Shown here: positions 50,419 to 58,820 of the stretch, in pieces
Numbering within the stretch: the stretch's first letter is position 1
Layout: each line of letters begins with the position of its first letter
Origin: Hymenobacter monticola
Lineage (GTDB): Bacteria; Bacteroidota; Bacteroidia; Cytophagales; Hymenobacteraceae
Direction of reading: 5' to 3'
NCBI RefSeq assembly: GCF_022811645.1
Contig: NZ_CP094534.1
Coordinates: forward strand, 4,526,001-4,590,000
DNA length: 64,000 nt
The notes under the pieces: model-generated
The model's database searches: none
The model's input: only the letters and a program-made list of their open reading frames with translations
What the model was told of the DNA's origin: nothing
Translations under genes and position numbers: made by a program

Positions 50419-50461
50419 ATATCAACTAAAATCAGCAGTAGTCGGCAGCGGGGTGCGAAAG

Positions 50462-50902
50462 CTACATCACATGGATGTCCTGTAGAATTACATGCAGCCG
50501 GTCGTTGCGCTTTTCCAAATTAAAGGTGGCGGTTAAATCTGAAACGAAACCATTGATGTTCAAATCGTACCAGACGTCTCCTCTGTTCTCGTCAAACCAG
50601 CCAATTCCTTCTTCTAAACTTCTTTTCTCGCTGTACCACTCTACTTCCTTCCGCTGTTTAGCCGGTCTTATATTACCGGCACTGTCCACCGCTGTTCCAT
50701 TATTTAGCAACGTGACCTTGTTCTTGAGTTCATCGCCATATGCTTGAATGATTTCCTTGATTAAAACAGCGGACCAGAAAGGCTCGGCCTCAAGGAAAGC
50801 GTATGCTTCCTCATATTTTTCCTGCTCTAACAAAACGGTCCACTGGTCAACAAGACCGATGACTTCTTCACTGGTAGCAGCAGAAGCTAAAGTAGCCGGC
50901 AT
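50462..50902 (-). CDS. Protein of unknown function
   Basis: This encodes 146 residues from the ATG at 50902. A TTG at 51007 in frame would add 35 residues of basic and Ala-rich sequence but is less convincing. The protein begins MPATLASAATSEEVIGLVDQ and continues with a helical acidic segment (WTVLLEQEKYEEAYAFLEAE), similar to proteins of unknown function with TPR-like helices. It ends with strands (DVWYDLNINGFVSDLTATFN). The gene has an AT-rich composition. It is oriented toward the permease gene, 43 nt away, so might be an operon leader. Confidence 0.5.
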   Translation of the reverse strand: MPATLASAATSEEVIGLVDQWTVLLEQEKYEEAYAFLEAEPFWSAVLIKEIIQAYGDELKNKVTLLNNGTAVDSAGNIRPAKQRKEVEWYSEKRSLEEGIGWFDENRGDVWYDLNINGFVSDLTATFNLEKRNDRLHVILQDIHVM

Positions 50903-51044
50903 AGCGCTTTGATTCGAAGGGAACAAGGCCGCACCGGTTACCGCAGGTGCTGCCAAAGTGCCCAAAGTTCGGCGGCCGGCGCTTAACTTGAACCACCGCC
51001 GCCGCAACCTCGTTGCGGAGCTGCGTTTCTTTTGCTAAAATCCT

Positions 51045-52307
51045 ATGCTCTTCAAGCGTTTTTTACTGCTGTTGCTGCTGGCCGCGCCGCTGGCCGCCCG
51101 CGCCAACCACGTGCTCATCCCGATGGACAACACCCAGAAGGAGTGCCTGAAAGCCTACGGCGTGGCATTCTGGCTACTGCAGCGCGAGGTACCCGTCGAC
51201 TGGCTGCTGAACTATCGGGGCGGCGCCTTCGCCTTCGAAACCAGCTCGGCGGCCGAGAATGAGCTGGCCGTGCGCGGCGTCACGTTCCAGGTCATCAGCG
51301 AGGCCCAGTACACCGGCATTCTCCAGGAAATAGCCGACCCCAACGCCAACATGGACGTGATGAAGCTGGAGAAGGTGCCCAAAATCGCGGTGTACACGCC
51401 CAAAGGCAAGCAGCCCTGGGACGACGCCGTGACCATGGTGCTCACCTACGCCGAAATCCCCTACACCCAGATTTACGACGACGAAGTGCTGAAGGGCGAG
51501 CTGCCGAAGTACGACTGGCTGCACCTGCACCACGAGGACTTCACCGGCGAGTACGGCAAGTTTTACGCCTCCTATCGCAACTACCCTTGGTACCAGCAGC
51601 AGGTGCGCGACGCCGAAGCTGCCGCCAAGCGCAACGGCTTCAGCAAAGTGAGCGTGATGAAGGGCACCGTGGCTACCAAAATGCAGGAATTCATTGCCGG
51701 CGGCGGCTTTTTGTTCGCCATGTGCTCGGCCACCGATTCCTACGACATCGCCCTGGCCGGCTTGGGCATCGACATGGTGGAAAGCATGTACGACGGCGAC
51801 CCCGCCGACCCGGCTGCGCAGTCCAAGCTCAACTTCAACCGCTGCCTGGCTTTCCAGAACTTCCAGCTGGAGCGCAACCCCTTCCAATACGAGTACTCCA
51901 ACATCGACATGCAGCCCAGCGAGCGGGGCCTGGGCGAGCAGAACGACTACTTCCAGCTCTTCACCTATTCGGCCAAGTACGACCCGGTGCCCACCATGCT
52001 CACCCAAAACCACGAGAAAACCATCCACGGCTTCATGGGCCAAACCACAGCCTTCCGCAAAAGCCTGATTAAGTCGGACGTGGTGGTGATGGGCGACACC
52101 AAGCAAACCGGCGAGGCGCGCTACATCCACGGCAGCCTGGGCAAAGGCACCTGGACGTTCTATGGCGGCCACGACCCCGAAGACTACCAGCACCTTGTGG
52201 GCGAAGAACCTACCGACCTCGCCCTGCACCCCAACTCGCCCGGCTACCGGCTCATCCTGAACAACATCCTCTTCCCGGCCGCCAAGAAGAAAAAGCAGAA
52301 AACCTAA
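51045..52307 (+). CDS. Secreted GATase1-like protein (often annotated as asparagine synthetase B)
   Basis: This encodes 420 residues. A signal peptide (1-20, ending ARA) is followed by a well-conserved Bacteroidota family: NHVLIPMDNTQKECLKAYGV, WLLNYRGGAFAFE and NMDVMKLEKVPKIAVYTPKG, then LHLHHEDFTGEYGKFYASY and the Cys region FLFAMCSATDSYDIAL. The AMCSATD Cys sits where a GATase1 nucleophile would be. The database name asparagine synthetase B is misleading because no synthetase domain is visible. The export signal argues for a periplasmic or surface role. A CCGCAAC/GTTGCGG hairpin (51002-51018) lies just upstream. Confidence 0.75.
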   Translation: MLFKRFLLLLLLAAPLAARANHVLIPMDNTQKECLKAYGVAFWLLQREVPVDWLLNYRGGAFAFETSSAAENELAVRGVTFQVISEAQYTGILQEIADPNANMDVMKLEKVPKIAVYTPKGKQPWDDAVTMVLTYAEIPYTQIYDDEVLKGELPKYDWLHLHHEDFTGEYGKFYASYRNYPWYQQQVRDAEAAAKRNGFSKVSVMKGTVATKMQEFIAGGGFLFAMCSATDSYDIALAGLGIDMVESMYDGDPADPAAQSKLNFNRCLAFQNFQLERNPFQYEYSNIDMQPSERGLGEQNDYFQLFTYSAKYDPVPTMLTQNHEKTIHGFMGQTTAFRKSLIKSDVVVMGDTKQTGEARYIHGSLGKGTWTFYGGHDPEDYQHLVGEEPTDLALHPNSPGYRLILNNILFPAAKKKKQKT

Positions 52308-52331
52308 GCCGGACCTAGCAGGCCCGAGAGT

Positions 52332-52364
52332 AGCCCCAACCGCTCGGCGGTTGGGGCTTTTTTA
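52332..52364 (+). terminator. Terminator after the GATase1-like gene
   Basis: A 12-bp perfect stem (52332-52343 with 52347-52358) with a TCG loop is followed by T runs. Confidence 0.88.
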
Positions 52365-52492
52365 TGGCCCAAATAGCACTGGCCAGTTCATTGCCGGCCG
52401 CTGGCAGGGAAAAGGCTGCCACTCACCGTTTTTTGCTTTCGCGCCGGTAGCCAAGGAGTTAATTTTAAGCTCCACGTTTGCATCCTGCCTTT

Positions 52493-53287
52493 ATGCTGAT
52501 TCGGTTACGCTTGCTTTTGCTGCTTTTAGCCGGTTTGCCGGCCGTTCCGTCCCGGGCCCAAGCCGTTGATACCACTGGGGTCACCCTTGTTCGCCCCGCG
52601 TCTATTGCCGGCACCAAAAAAGCCGCTTTGCTGCGCGTGGCCGTCCCTTCGGTGCTGATTGGGGTGGGTGTGTTGGCCCACAGCCCCAAGGTGAACCAGA
52701 CGCTGTGCCAGGCCAAGCAGGATTTTCAGGCCGAAACGCAGGAGCTGTTTCGCGGCTTCAACTCCTATGGCATCGACGACTACACCCGCCACGTGCCCCT
52801 GGCCATGGCCTACGGCATGATGGCCACCGGCCACCGCGGCGAGCGCACCGCCGTGGGCTTCACCCTGATTTACCTCGTGGCCCACGAGCTGGACGAGGGC
52901 GTGGTGAGCCACCTCAAGCGCTACACCGCCGAGCCCCGCCCCTACAACCCACAGGATTTTAGCTCGTTTCCCTCGTCGCACACCTCGCAGGCCTTCCTCA
53001 CGGCCACGCTGCTGCACGAGCAGTATGGCCGCCAGTACCCCTGGCTGAGCGTGAGCGGCTACGCCGTGGCCGCGGCCACCGGCGCCATGCGTGTGCTCGG
53101 CAATAAGCACTGGGCCACCGACGTGCTGGCCGGCGCCGCCATCGGCTTCCTCTCGGCCGAAACCGTGTGGCATGCCTACCCCGCCCTCACCAAGCTCCTG
53201 CCGCAGAAAGTAGCCCACAAGCTGCTGCTAGTACCCAGCTACAGCCCGGCCGGCGGCGCGGGCGTGGCCATGGGCCTGCAGATGTAG
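52493..53287 (+). CDS. PAP2-family phosphatase
   Basis: This encodes 264 residues from the ATG at 52493. A signal peptide (1-23, ending SRAQA) is followed by helices and the three PAP2 motifs: KRYTAEPRPY near 142, FPSSHTSQAF near 160 and a degenerate GAMRVLGNKHWATDVLAGA with the catalytic His and Asp. It is a membrane or periplasmic acid phosphatase that removes phosphate from lipids or glycan carriers such as undecaprenyl pyrophosphate; no specific substrate can be named. No -7 box was recognised upstream. Confidence 0.87.
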   Translation: MLIRLRLLLLLLAGLPAVPSRAQAVDTTGVTLVRPASIAGTKKAALLRVAVPSVLIGVGVLAHSPKVNQTLCQAKQDFQAETQELFRGFNSYGIDDYTRHVPLAMAYGMMATGHRGERTAVGFTLIYLVAHELDEGVVSHLKRYTAEPRPYNPQDFSSFPSSHTSQAFLTATLLHEQYGRQYPWLSVSGYAVAAATGAMRVLGNKHWATDVLAGAAIGFLSAETVWHAYPALTKLLPQKVAHKLLLVPSYSPAGGAGVAMGLQM

Positions 53288-53338
53288 CGGGCCCGCGGCA
53301 CATCGCGCCCGCATCAGAAAATAAAGTCACAGCGTCAG

Positions 53339-53377
53339 CAAACGGCCCAGCTACCGATAGGATAGCTGGGCCGTTTG
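53339..53377 (+). terminator. Stem-loop after the PAP2 gene
   Basis: A perfect 15-bp stem (53339-53353 with 53363-53377) has no strong T tract (CATCATTATC follows), so it may be a terminator or an mRNA-stabilising hairpin. Confidence 0.6.
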
Positions 53378-53443
53378 CATCATTATCAGGCCGAAGGCCG
53401 TTAGCAGGACACGCGAGGCTCCGCTTTAGGATGCGGCGCCGCT

Positions 53444-53451
53444 TAGTCTTG
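53444..53451 (+). promoter_or_regulatory. Possible -7 box of the GH2 gene
   Basis: TAGTCTTG differs from TAnnTTTG in one position and ends 5 nt before the ATG at 53457. This is weak. Confidence 0.3.
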
Positions 53452-53456
53452 CCCGC

Positions 53457-55307
53457 ATGGACGACCTGAATCAATCCAATTACTCGCTCTCGGCCAGCCG
53501 GCCCGAAGAAGAATCCCCCGAGGAATTCACCAACCCCCTGCCCCGCGCCGTGCTGCGCATGAACAGCCACGCGCTGCTCGACGGCGAATGGCATTTTGCC
53601 CACGACGTGGAGGATGTGGGCCTGCGCGACGACTGGGCCCTGAGCCATACCTATGCGCACCGGGCGCAGTGGCCGGGCTCGGTAGAAGCTCACCTGGCCG
53701 AGGTGCGCGGGCAGCAGGATGGCGCTGCCTGGCACGACAAAATCGTGGTGTGGTACGAGCGGGAGTTTAACCTGCCGGAAGTGGCCGAGCCCCAGCCCCG
53801 CTCCCTCATTCAACTCACCTTTGGCGCCTGTGGCTACGAAACGCGGGTGTGGCTCAATGGCAAGCCCCTGCAAACCATTGAGGGCGAAGAAGTGCACTAC
53901 GGCGAGTATACCTCCTTCAGCTACGAGCTCGACGCGGAAAACCTGCACCTCGTGAACCGCCTCACGGTGCGCATCGTAGACACGATGGACGCCGAAACGC
54001 CGCGCGGCAAACAGGAATCGCACGTGTACAAGCGCGGCGGCATCTGGTACCAGACCTACACCGGGGCCGTGCGCAGCGTGTGGCTCGAAACCGTGGAGCG
54101 CAACCGCCTGCGCTCCCGCGTGGGCGTGGTGAGCGTGGTAGAAGACCAATTGGTGCGCTTCAACCTCACGCTGCGCATTCATGACGCGGGCGACTACACC
54201 ATCCGCATGCAGGTGTTCGACCCGCAGACGCCCAACCGAACGGCGCCGCTGGCCGAGTCGGACTTCCCGCTGCACCTCGAGCCCGGGCAGTGGCAGCAGC
54301 GCGTGGTGATGGAGTTGCCCGGCGCGGAGCTGTGGAGCCCCGAAGCGCCGAACCGCTACCGCCTGCTGGCCCAGCTCATCGACTCCGAAGGCTACGCCGC
54401 GCCCATCGAAACGCTGTTTGGGCTGCGCAAGGTGGAGTCGCGCGGCCGCTACGTGTACCTCAACAACCAGTCCGTGTACCTCGACGGCATCCTTTACCAG
54501 CCCGGCACGGCCACGCTGGAGGAGATGCAGCGCCACATGCACGCCATGAAGGCGCTGGGCTGCAACCTGGTGCGCGTGCACATTGCCGGCGTCGACCCGC
54601 GCATCTACAACCTGGCCGATGAGCTGGGCCTGCTGCTGTGGGTGGAAGTGCCCAGCCCGCACAGCTCCACGCCGCGCAGCCGCGAAAACCACCGGGCCGA
54701 GCTGCTGCGCCTCGTCACGCTCAGCGAAACCCACCCCAGCATCATCATCTGGAGTCTCTACAATGAGGACTGGGGCGCCCAGGACATTGCCACCAACCCC
54801 GAAACGCGGCAATACATCGTTGAAACCTATCACTTCATGCAGATTGCCTACCCGCAGTTTCTGGTGGTGGACAACGACGGCTGGCACCACATATCGAACA
54901 CCGGCCGCCTGAAATCGGACTTGCTCACGGCTCACCTTTATACCCCCGACCTCGGGCGCTGGAAAGAACTGCTCGACCGGCTGGTGGGTGGCGAAATGGA
55001 GGGCACCGCCGCCTTCCCGCTGGTGGTGGGCGACCCGTTCTTCTACCGCCGCCAGGTGCCGCTGGTGGTAAGCGAGTGGGGCGGCTTCGGCTTCTCCGAC
55101 TACGGCGGGCCGGCCGACGCCGAAGCGCGCACCAACAGCATTCGCGCCTTCAAGCAGGAGCTGCGCCAGCGCCCCATTGCCGGCGACGTGTACACCCAAG
55201 CCACCAACATCGAGGACGAGCGAAACGGCCTCATCGACCCCCACACCGGGGCACTCAGCGTGCCCGAGGGCCTGCTGGCCTCGCGGCTAATGGAACGGTT
55301 GGACTAG
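53457..55307 (+). CDS. Glycoside hydrolase family 2 protein
   Basis: This encodes 616 residues. The sandwich, Ig-like and TIM-barrel domains of GH2 are all present. The sugar-binding N-terminal sandwich has SLIQLTFGACGYETRVWLNG. The barrel holds the acid/base Glu437 in WSLYNEDWG and the nucleophile Glu540 in LVVSEWGGFG. Length and motifs fit beta-glucuronidase, beta-galactosidase or beta-mannosidase types; the substrate is not determined. There is no signal peptide, so it works in the cytoplasm on imported oligosaccharides, unlike many Bacteroidota GH2 enzymes. Its TAG stop shares the sequence CTAG with that of the convergent gene at 55304. Confidence 0.86.
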   Translation: MDDLNQSNYSLSASRPEEESPEEFTNPLPRAVLRMNSHALLDGEWHFAHDVEDVGLRDDWALSHTYAHRAQWPGSVEAHLAEVRGQQDGAAWHDKIVVWYEREFNLPEVAEPQPRSLIQLTFGACGYETRVWLNGKPLQTIEGEEVHYGEYTSFSYELDAENLHLVNRLTVRIVDTMDAETPRGKQESHVYKRGGIWYQTYTGAVRSVWLETVERNRLRSRVGVVSVVEDQLVRFNLTLRIHDAGDYTIRMQVFDPQTPNRTAPLAESDFPLHLEPGQWQQRVVMELPGAELWSPEAPNRYRLLAQLIDSEGYAAPIETLFGLRKVESRGRYVYLNNQSVYLDGILYQPGTATLEEMQRHMHAMKALGCNLVRVHIAGVDPRIYNLADELGLLLWVEVPSPHSSTPRSRENHRAELLRLVTLSETHPSIIIWSLYNEDWGAQDIATNPETRQYIVETYHFMQIAYPQFLVVDNDGWHHISNTGRLKSDLLTAHLYTPDLGRWKELLDRLVGGEMEGTAAFPLVVGDPFFYRRQVPLVVSEWGGFGFSDYGGPADAEARTNSIRAFKQELRQRPIAGDVYTQATNIEDERNGLIDPHTGALSVPEGLLASRLMERLD

Positions 55308-55621
55308 GCTTTCGAGGAAAGCTGAGCGGGGCGCACGGGCGCGGCTTTCAGGGTGGCCGTGGTCGACCAGTCGGCCTGGCAGGCGGTATTGTTCATTTGT
55401 AAATCGACGAGGACGGTGCTGAACACGGTGCTGCTCACCGAGGCCGGGCGCACCCGCAGCCGCGCCGTTTCGGGTTGCTGGTGCAGGGCTGGCACTTTGG
55501 CGGCGCGCGGCACTACCAGCTTCACCACCACGACCAACTGCTGGTCGTTGTCGTTGGAACTATCGGAGATACCACCAATTTCCACGTTGGCAGTACGAAA
55601 AGCATGGTCGAGGTTTGGCAT
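55304..55621 (-). CDS. Protein of unknown function convergent with the GH2 gene
   Basis: This encodes 105 residues starting MPNLDHAFRTANVEIGGISD. The sequence is rich in Val, Ser and Thr (LVVVVKLVVPRAAKVP, then ASVSSTVFSTVLVDLQM), with strand-like stretches and two Cys-free halves. No family was recognised and no signal peptide is seen. Its stop codon overlaps the GH2 stop in a CTAG palindrome. There is no clear promoter, so its status as a real gene rests on the neat end-to-end packing and the coding-like composition. Confidence 0.45.
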   Translation of the reverse strand: MPNLDHAFRTANVEIGGISDSSNDNDQQLVVVVKLVVPRAAKVPALHQQPETARLRVRPASVSSTVFSTVLVDLQMNNTACQADWSTTATLKAAPVRPAQLSSKA

Positions 55622-55788
55622 AGAAGGGCGAGTAGGCGGTAAGCGGAATACTATGGGGTAAAGTGCGTTTGTAAATATCGGAGGATTTCATCAAATTTTC
55701 ATCAAATTTTTGCAGGGCCATATTGCGTTTTTTAGCTGGCTGGATTTCCAATTTTGCCCGGCTCGAACCGCGCCGCCGCTTCCGGGGT

Positions 55789-55796
55789 TATCTTTG
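55789..55796 (+). promoter_or_regulatory. -7 box (TATCTTTG) of mrp
   Basis: TATCTTTGCAGACC lies 31 nt before the ATG at 55828 and matches TAnnTTTG. Confidence 0.5.
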
Positions 55797-55827
55797 CAGA
55801 CCGCCCCTCCGGCGATTTGCCTGCCCC

Positions 55828-56931
55828 ATGACCATTACCAAAGAAGCCGTTCTCAAAGCCCTGAGCTACGTGGAAGAGCCCGACCTGGGCCAGGACCTCG
55901 TCACGCTCAACATGATTGAGAACATCGAGATAGAAGGCCTTACTGTCGCCTTTACCGTGGTGCTCACCACGCCTGCCTGCCCGCTCAAGCAGCTCATTCA
56001 CGATGCCTGCGAGCGCGCCATTCACACCATGGTTGACAAAGACGCCAACGTCGTCATTACCATGACGTCGCGCGTGACCACCGGCCGCCACAACCGCGGC
56101 GACCTGCTGCCCGGCGTGAAAAATATTATTGCCATTGCCTCGGGCAAGGGCGGCGTAGGGAAAAGCACCGTGACCGCCAACCTGGCCGTGGCCCTGGCCG
56201 CTACCGGCGCCAAGGTGGGCCTGGTGGATGCCGATATTTCCGGCCCCAGCGTGCCCGTGATGTTCAACGTGGAGGGCGAGGCCCCGCACGTTTTTCAGGG
56301 CCCGAATGGCAAGAACCTCATTCAGCCCATCGTCAAGTACGGGGTGAAGCTGATGAGCATTGGCTTCCTGGCCCCGGCCGAAAGCGCCATTGTGTGGCGC
56401 GGGCCCATGGCCTCGTCGGCGCTCAAGCAGTTCATCACCGAAGTGGATTGGGGCGAGCTGGATTACCTGCTGCTCGACCTGCCGCCCGGCACGTCCGATA
56501 TTCACCTCACGCTGGTGCAAACTGTGCCCGTGACGGGCGCCGTCATCGTGACCACCCCGCAGAAAGTGGCCCTGGCCGATGCACAGAAGGGCTTGCAGAT
56601 GTTCCGCCAGCCCCAAATCAACGTGCCGGTGCTGGGCGTGGTGGAAAACATGGCCTGGTTTACGCCGGCCGAACTGCCCGAGAACAAGTACTTCATTTTT
56701 GGCGAAGGCGGCGGCCAGCGGCTGGCGGCGCAGCACGAGGTGCCGCTGCTGGGCCAGCTGCCGCTGGTGCAAAGCATCCGCGAAAACGGCGACCAGGGCC
56801 AGCCGGCCGTGCTCGACCCCAAGTCGGCCGTGGGCGTGCTCTTCGCCGATTTGGCCGAGTCTGTGGCTCGCCAGGTCAGTATCCGCAACAACGTGGCCCC
56901 CAAAACGGCCGTCGTGCAGATGAACTCCTAA
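55828..56931 (+). CDS. mrp: Mrp/NBP35-family iron-sulfur carrier ATPase
   Basis: This encodes 367 residues from the ATG at 55828. An N-terminal MIP18 domain (about 1-90, EEPDLGQDLVTLNMI) is followed by the P-loop NTPase with the deviant Walker A GKGGVGKST (106-114), LVDADISGPSVPVMF and DLPPGTSDIHL. In E. coli-type proteins a CxxC follows ENM for [4Fe-4S] binding; here the segment reads ENMAWFTPAELPENKYFIFG and has no Cys, as in other Bacteroidota. It loads or carries clusters for apo-enzymes. A small NifU-type gene follows 7 nt later, presumably the partner. Confidence 0.9.
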   Translation: MTITKEAVLKALSYVEEPDLGQDLVTLNMIENIEIEGLTVAFTVVLTTPACPLKQLIHDACERAIHTMVDKDANVVITMTSRVTTGRHNRGDLLPGVKNIIAIASGKGGVGKSTVTANLAVALAATGAKVGLVDADISGPSVPVMFNVEGEAPHVFQGPNGKNLIQPIVKYGVKLMSIGFLAPAESAIVWRGPMASSALKQFITEVDWGELDYLLLDLPPGTSDIHLTLVQTVPVTGAVIVTTPQKVALADAQKGLQMFRQPQINVPVLGVVENMAWFTPAELPENKYFIFGEGGGQRLAAQHEVPLLGQLPLVQSIRENGDQGQPAVLDPKSAVGVLFADLAESVARQVSIRNNVAPKTAVVQMNS

Positions 56932-56938
56932 CCCACCC

Positions 56939-57196
56939 GTGGAAAACGTAACCCTCGCCCCCACCTTCGACCATCCGCTGATGCCTCGCATCGAGGCGGT
57001 CCTCGACACCCTGCGCCCCTACCTGGCCACCGATGGCGGCAATGTGCGCGTGGCCAACATCACGCCCGACGGCGTGCTCCAGCTGCAATGGGAGGGTGCC
57101 TGCGGGGCCTGCCCTATGTCCCCGATGACGCGCGCCGGTTTGGAAGATACCGTGAAGAAAGCTGTGCCGGAAATCACGGCCGTTGAAGCCCGCTAG
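56939..57196 (+). CDS. NifU-like C-terminal (Nfu) scaffold protein
   Basis: This encodes 85 residues from the GTG at 56939. It is the Nfu domain alone: RIEAVLDTLRPYLATDGGNV and the CxxC pair Cys55/Cys58 in GACGACPMSPMT, with a final EDTVKKAVPEITAVEA. Two copies together hold a [4Fe-4S] cluster in a dimer. It lies 7 nt after the mrp stop, so the two are an operon for iron-sulfur cluster delivery. No sufABCDS genes are visible nearby. Confidence 0.88.
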   Translation: MENVTLAPTFDHPLMPRIEAVLDTLRPYLATDGGNVRVANITPDGVLQLQWEGACGACPMSPMTRAGLEDTVKKAVPEITAVEAR

Positions 57197-57210
57197 TACC
57201 AGAACAACTT

Positions 57211-57294
57211 GTAGCGCGGACTTTTGGTCTGCGGCCCTGGCCGTCAACAAACCGTTGACAAGGCTCGGGGTCGCGGACTGAAAGTCCGCGCTAC
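57211..57294. repeat. Intergenic inverted doublet, family C (copy 2)
   Basis: Arms at 57211-57237 and 57268-57294 read GTAGCGCGGACTTTTGGTCT and GTAGCGCGGACTTTCAGTCC (the second inverted), with a G-T wobble in the first. They share the TAGCGCGGACTTT core with the copy at 23368-23447. The spacer contains its own GTCAAC/GTTGAC hairpin. Confidence 0.85.
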
Positions 57295-57338
57295 GTTTCC
57301 CACCGCCGAGCATAACCGTGCTCTGAACGTCATCGCCC

Positions 57339-57346
57339 TACTTTTG
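57339..57346 (+). promoter_or_regulatory. -7 box (TACTTTTG) of fahA
   Basis: TACTTTTG matches TAnnTTTG and lies 23 nt before the ATG at 57370. Confidence 0.45.
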
Positions 57347-57369
57347 TGCCTTAACCCCTTCCGTATCGC

Positions 57370-58659
57370 ATGGCCACCGCTCCCAACTCGCCCACGCTCC
57401 GCTCCTGGATTGACATTCCGCCCGGCTCCGATTTTCCCATCCAAAACCTGCCTTTTGGCGTGTTCGAAACCGAAGAACGGGGCCCGCGCCTGGCCGTGGC
57501 AATCGGACTCTACGTGCTCGACTTGTACGCCGTGAGCCAATACGGCTTCTTCGAGGACCTCGCCGAGCTTGGCGAGGCCCAGCCTAAGGTGTTTCGCCGC
57601 CGCTCGCTCAATGCCTTTTTGCGCCTGGGCCGGCCGGCGTGGCGCGCCGTGCGCCAGCGCGTGAGCGAGCTGTTGCGCCACGACGAGCCCCGCCTTCGCG
57701 ACAACGAAGAAGCCGTGCGCGCCTGCCTGCTCCGCCAAACCGACGTGCGCATGCTGCGCCCCACCAAGCCCGCCAATTACACCGATTTCTACAGCAGCAT
57801 CGAACACGCCACCAACGTGGGCACCATGTTCCGCGACCCGGCCAACGCCCTGCTGCCCAACTGGCGCCACATCCCCATTGGCTACCACGGCCGCACCAGC
57901 AGCATCGTGGCGTCGGGTACCGACATCCGCCGGCCCAACGGCCAACGGAAAGCACCCGACGAAACCGCCCCTACCTTCGGCCCCAGCCGCCAGCTCGACT
58001 TCGAGCTGGAAATGGCCTTTGTGGTGGGCACCGGTACCGCGCTGGGCAGCACCGTGGCTATTGCCGATGCCGAAGAGCACATTTTCGGTCTCTGCCTGTT
58101 CAACGACTGGAGCGCGCGCGACCTGCAAAGCTGGGAATACGTGCCGTTGGGGCCATTTTTGGGCAAGAACTTCGGCAGCAGCGTGGCGCCCTGGGTAGTG
58201 ACGCTGGATGCGCTGGAGCCCTTCCGCATCGCCGGCCCGGCGCAGGAGCCCGCGCCCCTGCCCTACCTCAGCCAGAGCGGCGCCCACAACTTTGACGTGC
58301 ACCTCGAAGTGGCCCTCACGCCCACGGGCGGCCCCGAAACCACCATCAGCCGCACCAACTTTGGGCTGATGTACTGGAGCATGGCCCAACAGCTCGCCCA
58401 CCACGCCTCCAACGGCTGCAACCTCGAAGCCGGCGACCTCTACGCCTCGGGCACCATCTCAGGCCCCACACCCGACTCGTTGGGCTCGATGCTGGAGCTG
58501 GCCTGGCGCGGCACCCGCCCCGTGTCCCTAGCCGACGGCTCAGAACGCAAGTTTTTGCTTGATGGCGATACGGTGACAATGCGCGGCTTTGCCGAAAAGG
58601 ACGGCGTGCGCATCGGTTTTGGCGAGGTGCGCGGCACTGTGCTGCCGGCGCTGTCTTAG
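57370..58659 (+). CDS. fahA: Fumarylacetoacetase
   Basis: This encodes 429 residues, the normal size. It cleaves 4-fumarylacetoacetate to fumarate and acetoacetate, the last step of tyrosine breakdown. The N-terminal SH3-like domain shows LPFGVFETEERGPRLAVAIG. The catalytic domain has ANYTDFYSSIEHATNVGTMF with the metal Asp, LPNWRHIPIGYHGRTSSIV, LDFELEMAFVVGTG and FNDWSARDLQSWEYVPLGPF. No hmgA, hppD or maiA gene is near. It has no signal peptide. A strong terminator follows. Confidence 0.95.
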   Translation: MATAPNSPTLRSWIDIPPGSDFPIQNLPFGVFETEERGPRLAVAIGLYVLDLYAVSQYGFFEDLAELGEAQPKVFRRRSLNAFLRLGRPAWRAVRQRVSELLRHDEPRLRDNEEAVRACLLRQTDVRMLRPTKPANYTDFYSSIEHATNVGTMFRDPANALLPNWRHIPIGYHGRTSSIVASGTDIRRPNGQRKAPDETAPTFGPSRQLDFELEMAFVVGTGTALGSTVAIADAEEHIFGLCLFNDWSARDLQSWEYVPLGPFLGKNFGSSVAPWVVTLDALEPFRIAGPAQEPAPLPYLSQSGAHNFDVHLEVALTPTGGPETTISRTNFGLMYWSMAQQLAHHASNGCNLEAGDLYASGTISGPTPDSLGSMLELAWRGTRPVSLADGSERKFLLDGDTVTMRGFAEKDGVRIGFGEVRGTVLPALS

Positions 58660-58676
58660 CAACCATTCATAAAAAA

Positions 58677-58719
58677 ACAAAGCCGCTGTTTTCTTTCAGG
58701 AAGAAAACAGCGGCTTTGT
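58677..58719. terminator. Terminator after fahA
   Basis: A perfect 19-bp stem (58677-58695 with 58701-58719) has a TCAGG loop. An A7 run precedes it, so the strongest T run is on the minus strand. Confidence 0.85.
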
Positions 58720-58820
58720 ATCTGGATATCCTAAAGCCTAGTTATTTAGCAGTGATGATTTTTACATTCTAAGTGACCAGCCATTTATTCTGCGATAAAA
58801 GCCAATAATACTTTTTTAAA

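Noticed and set aside
51002..51018. A riboswitch or attenuator upstream of the GATase1-like gene
   Set aside because: Only a 7-bp hairpin is visible, with no known aptamer pattern.
51045..52307. Asparagine synthetase activity
   Set aside because: The name is inherited from databases. The protein has a signal peptide, no ATP-binding synthetase domain and no N-terminal nucleophile Cys2.
53187..55244. A 685-codon minus-strand open frame opposite the GH2 and PAP2 genes
   Set aside because: It crosses two real genes and a stem-loop, and its composition is that of an antisense shadow.
55560..55751. A 63-codon minus-strand frame before mrp
   Set aside because: It overlaps the start of the 105-residue gene, has no coding character and no conserved features.
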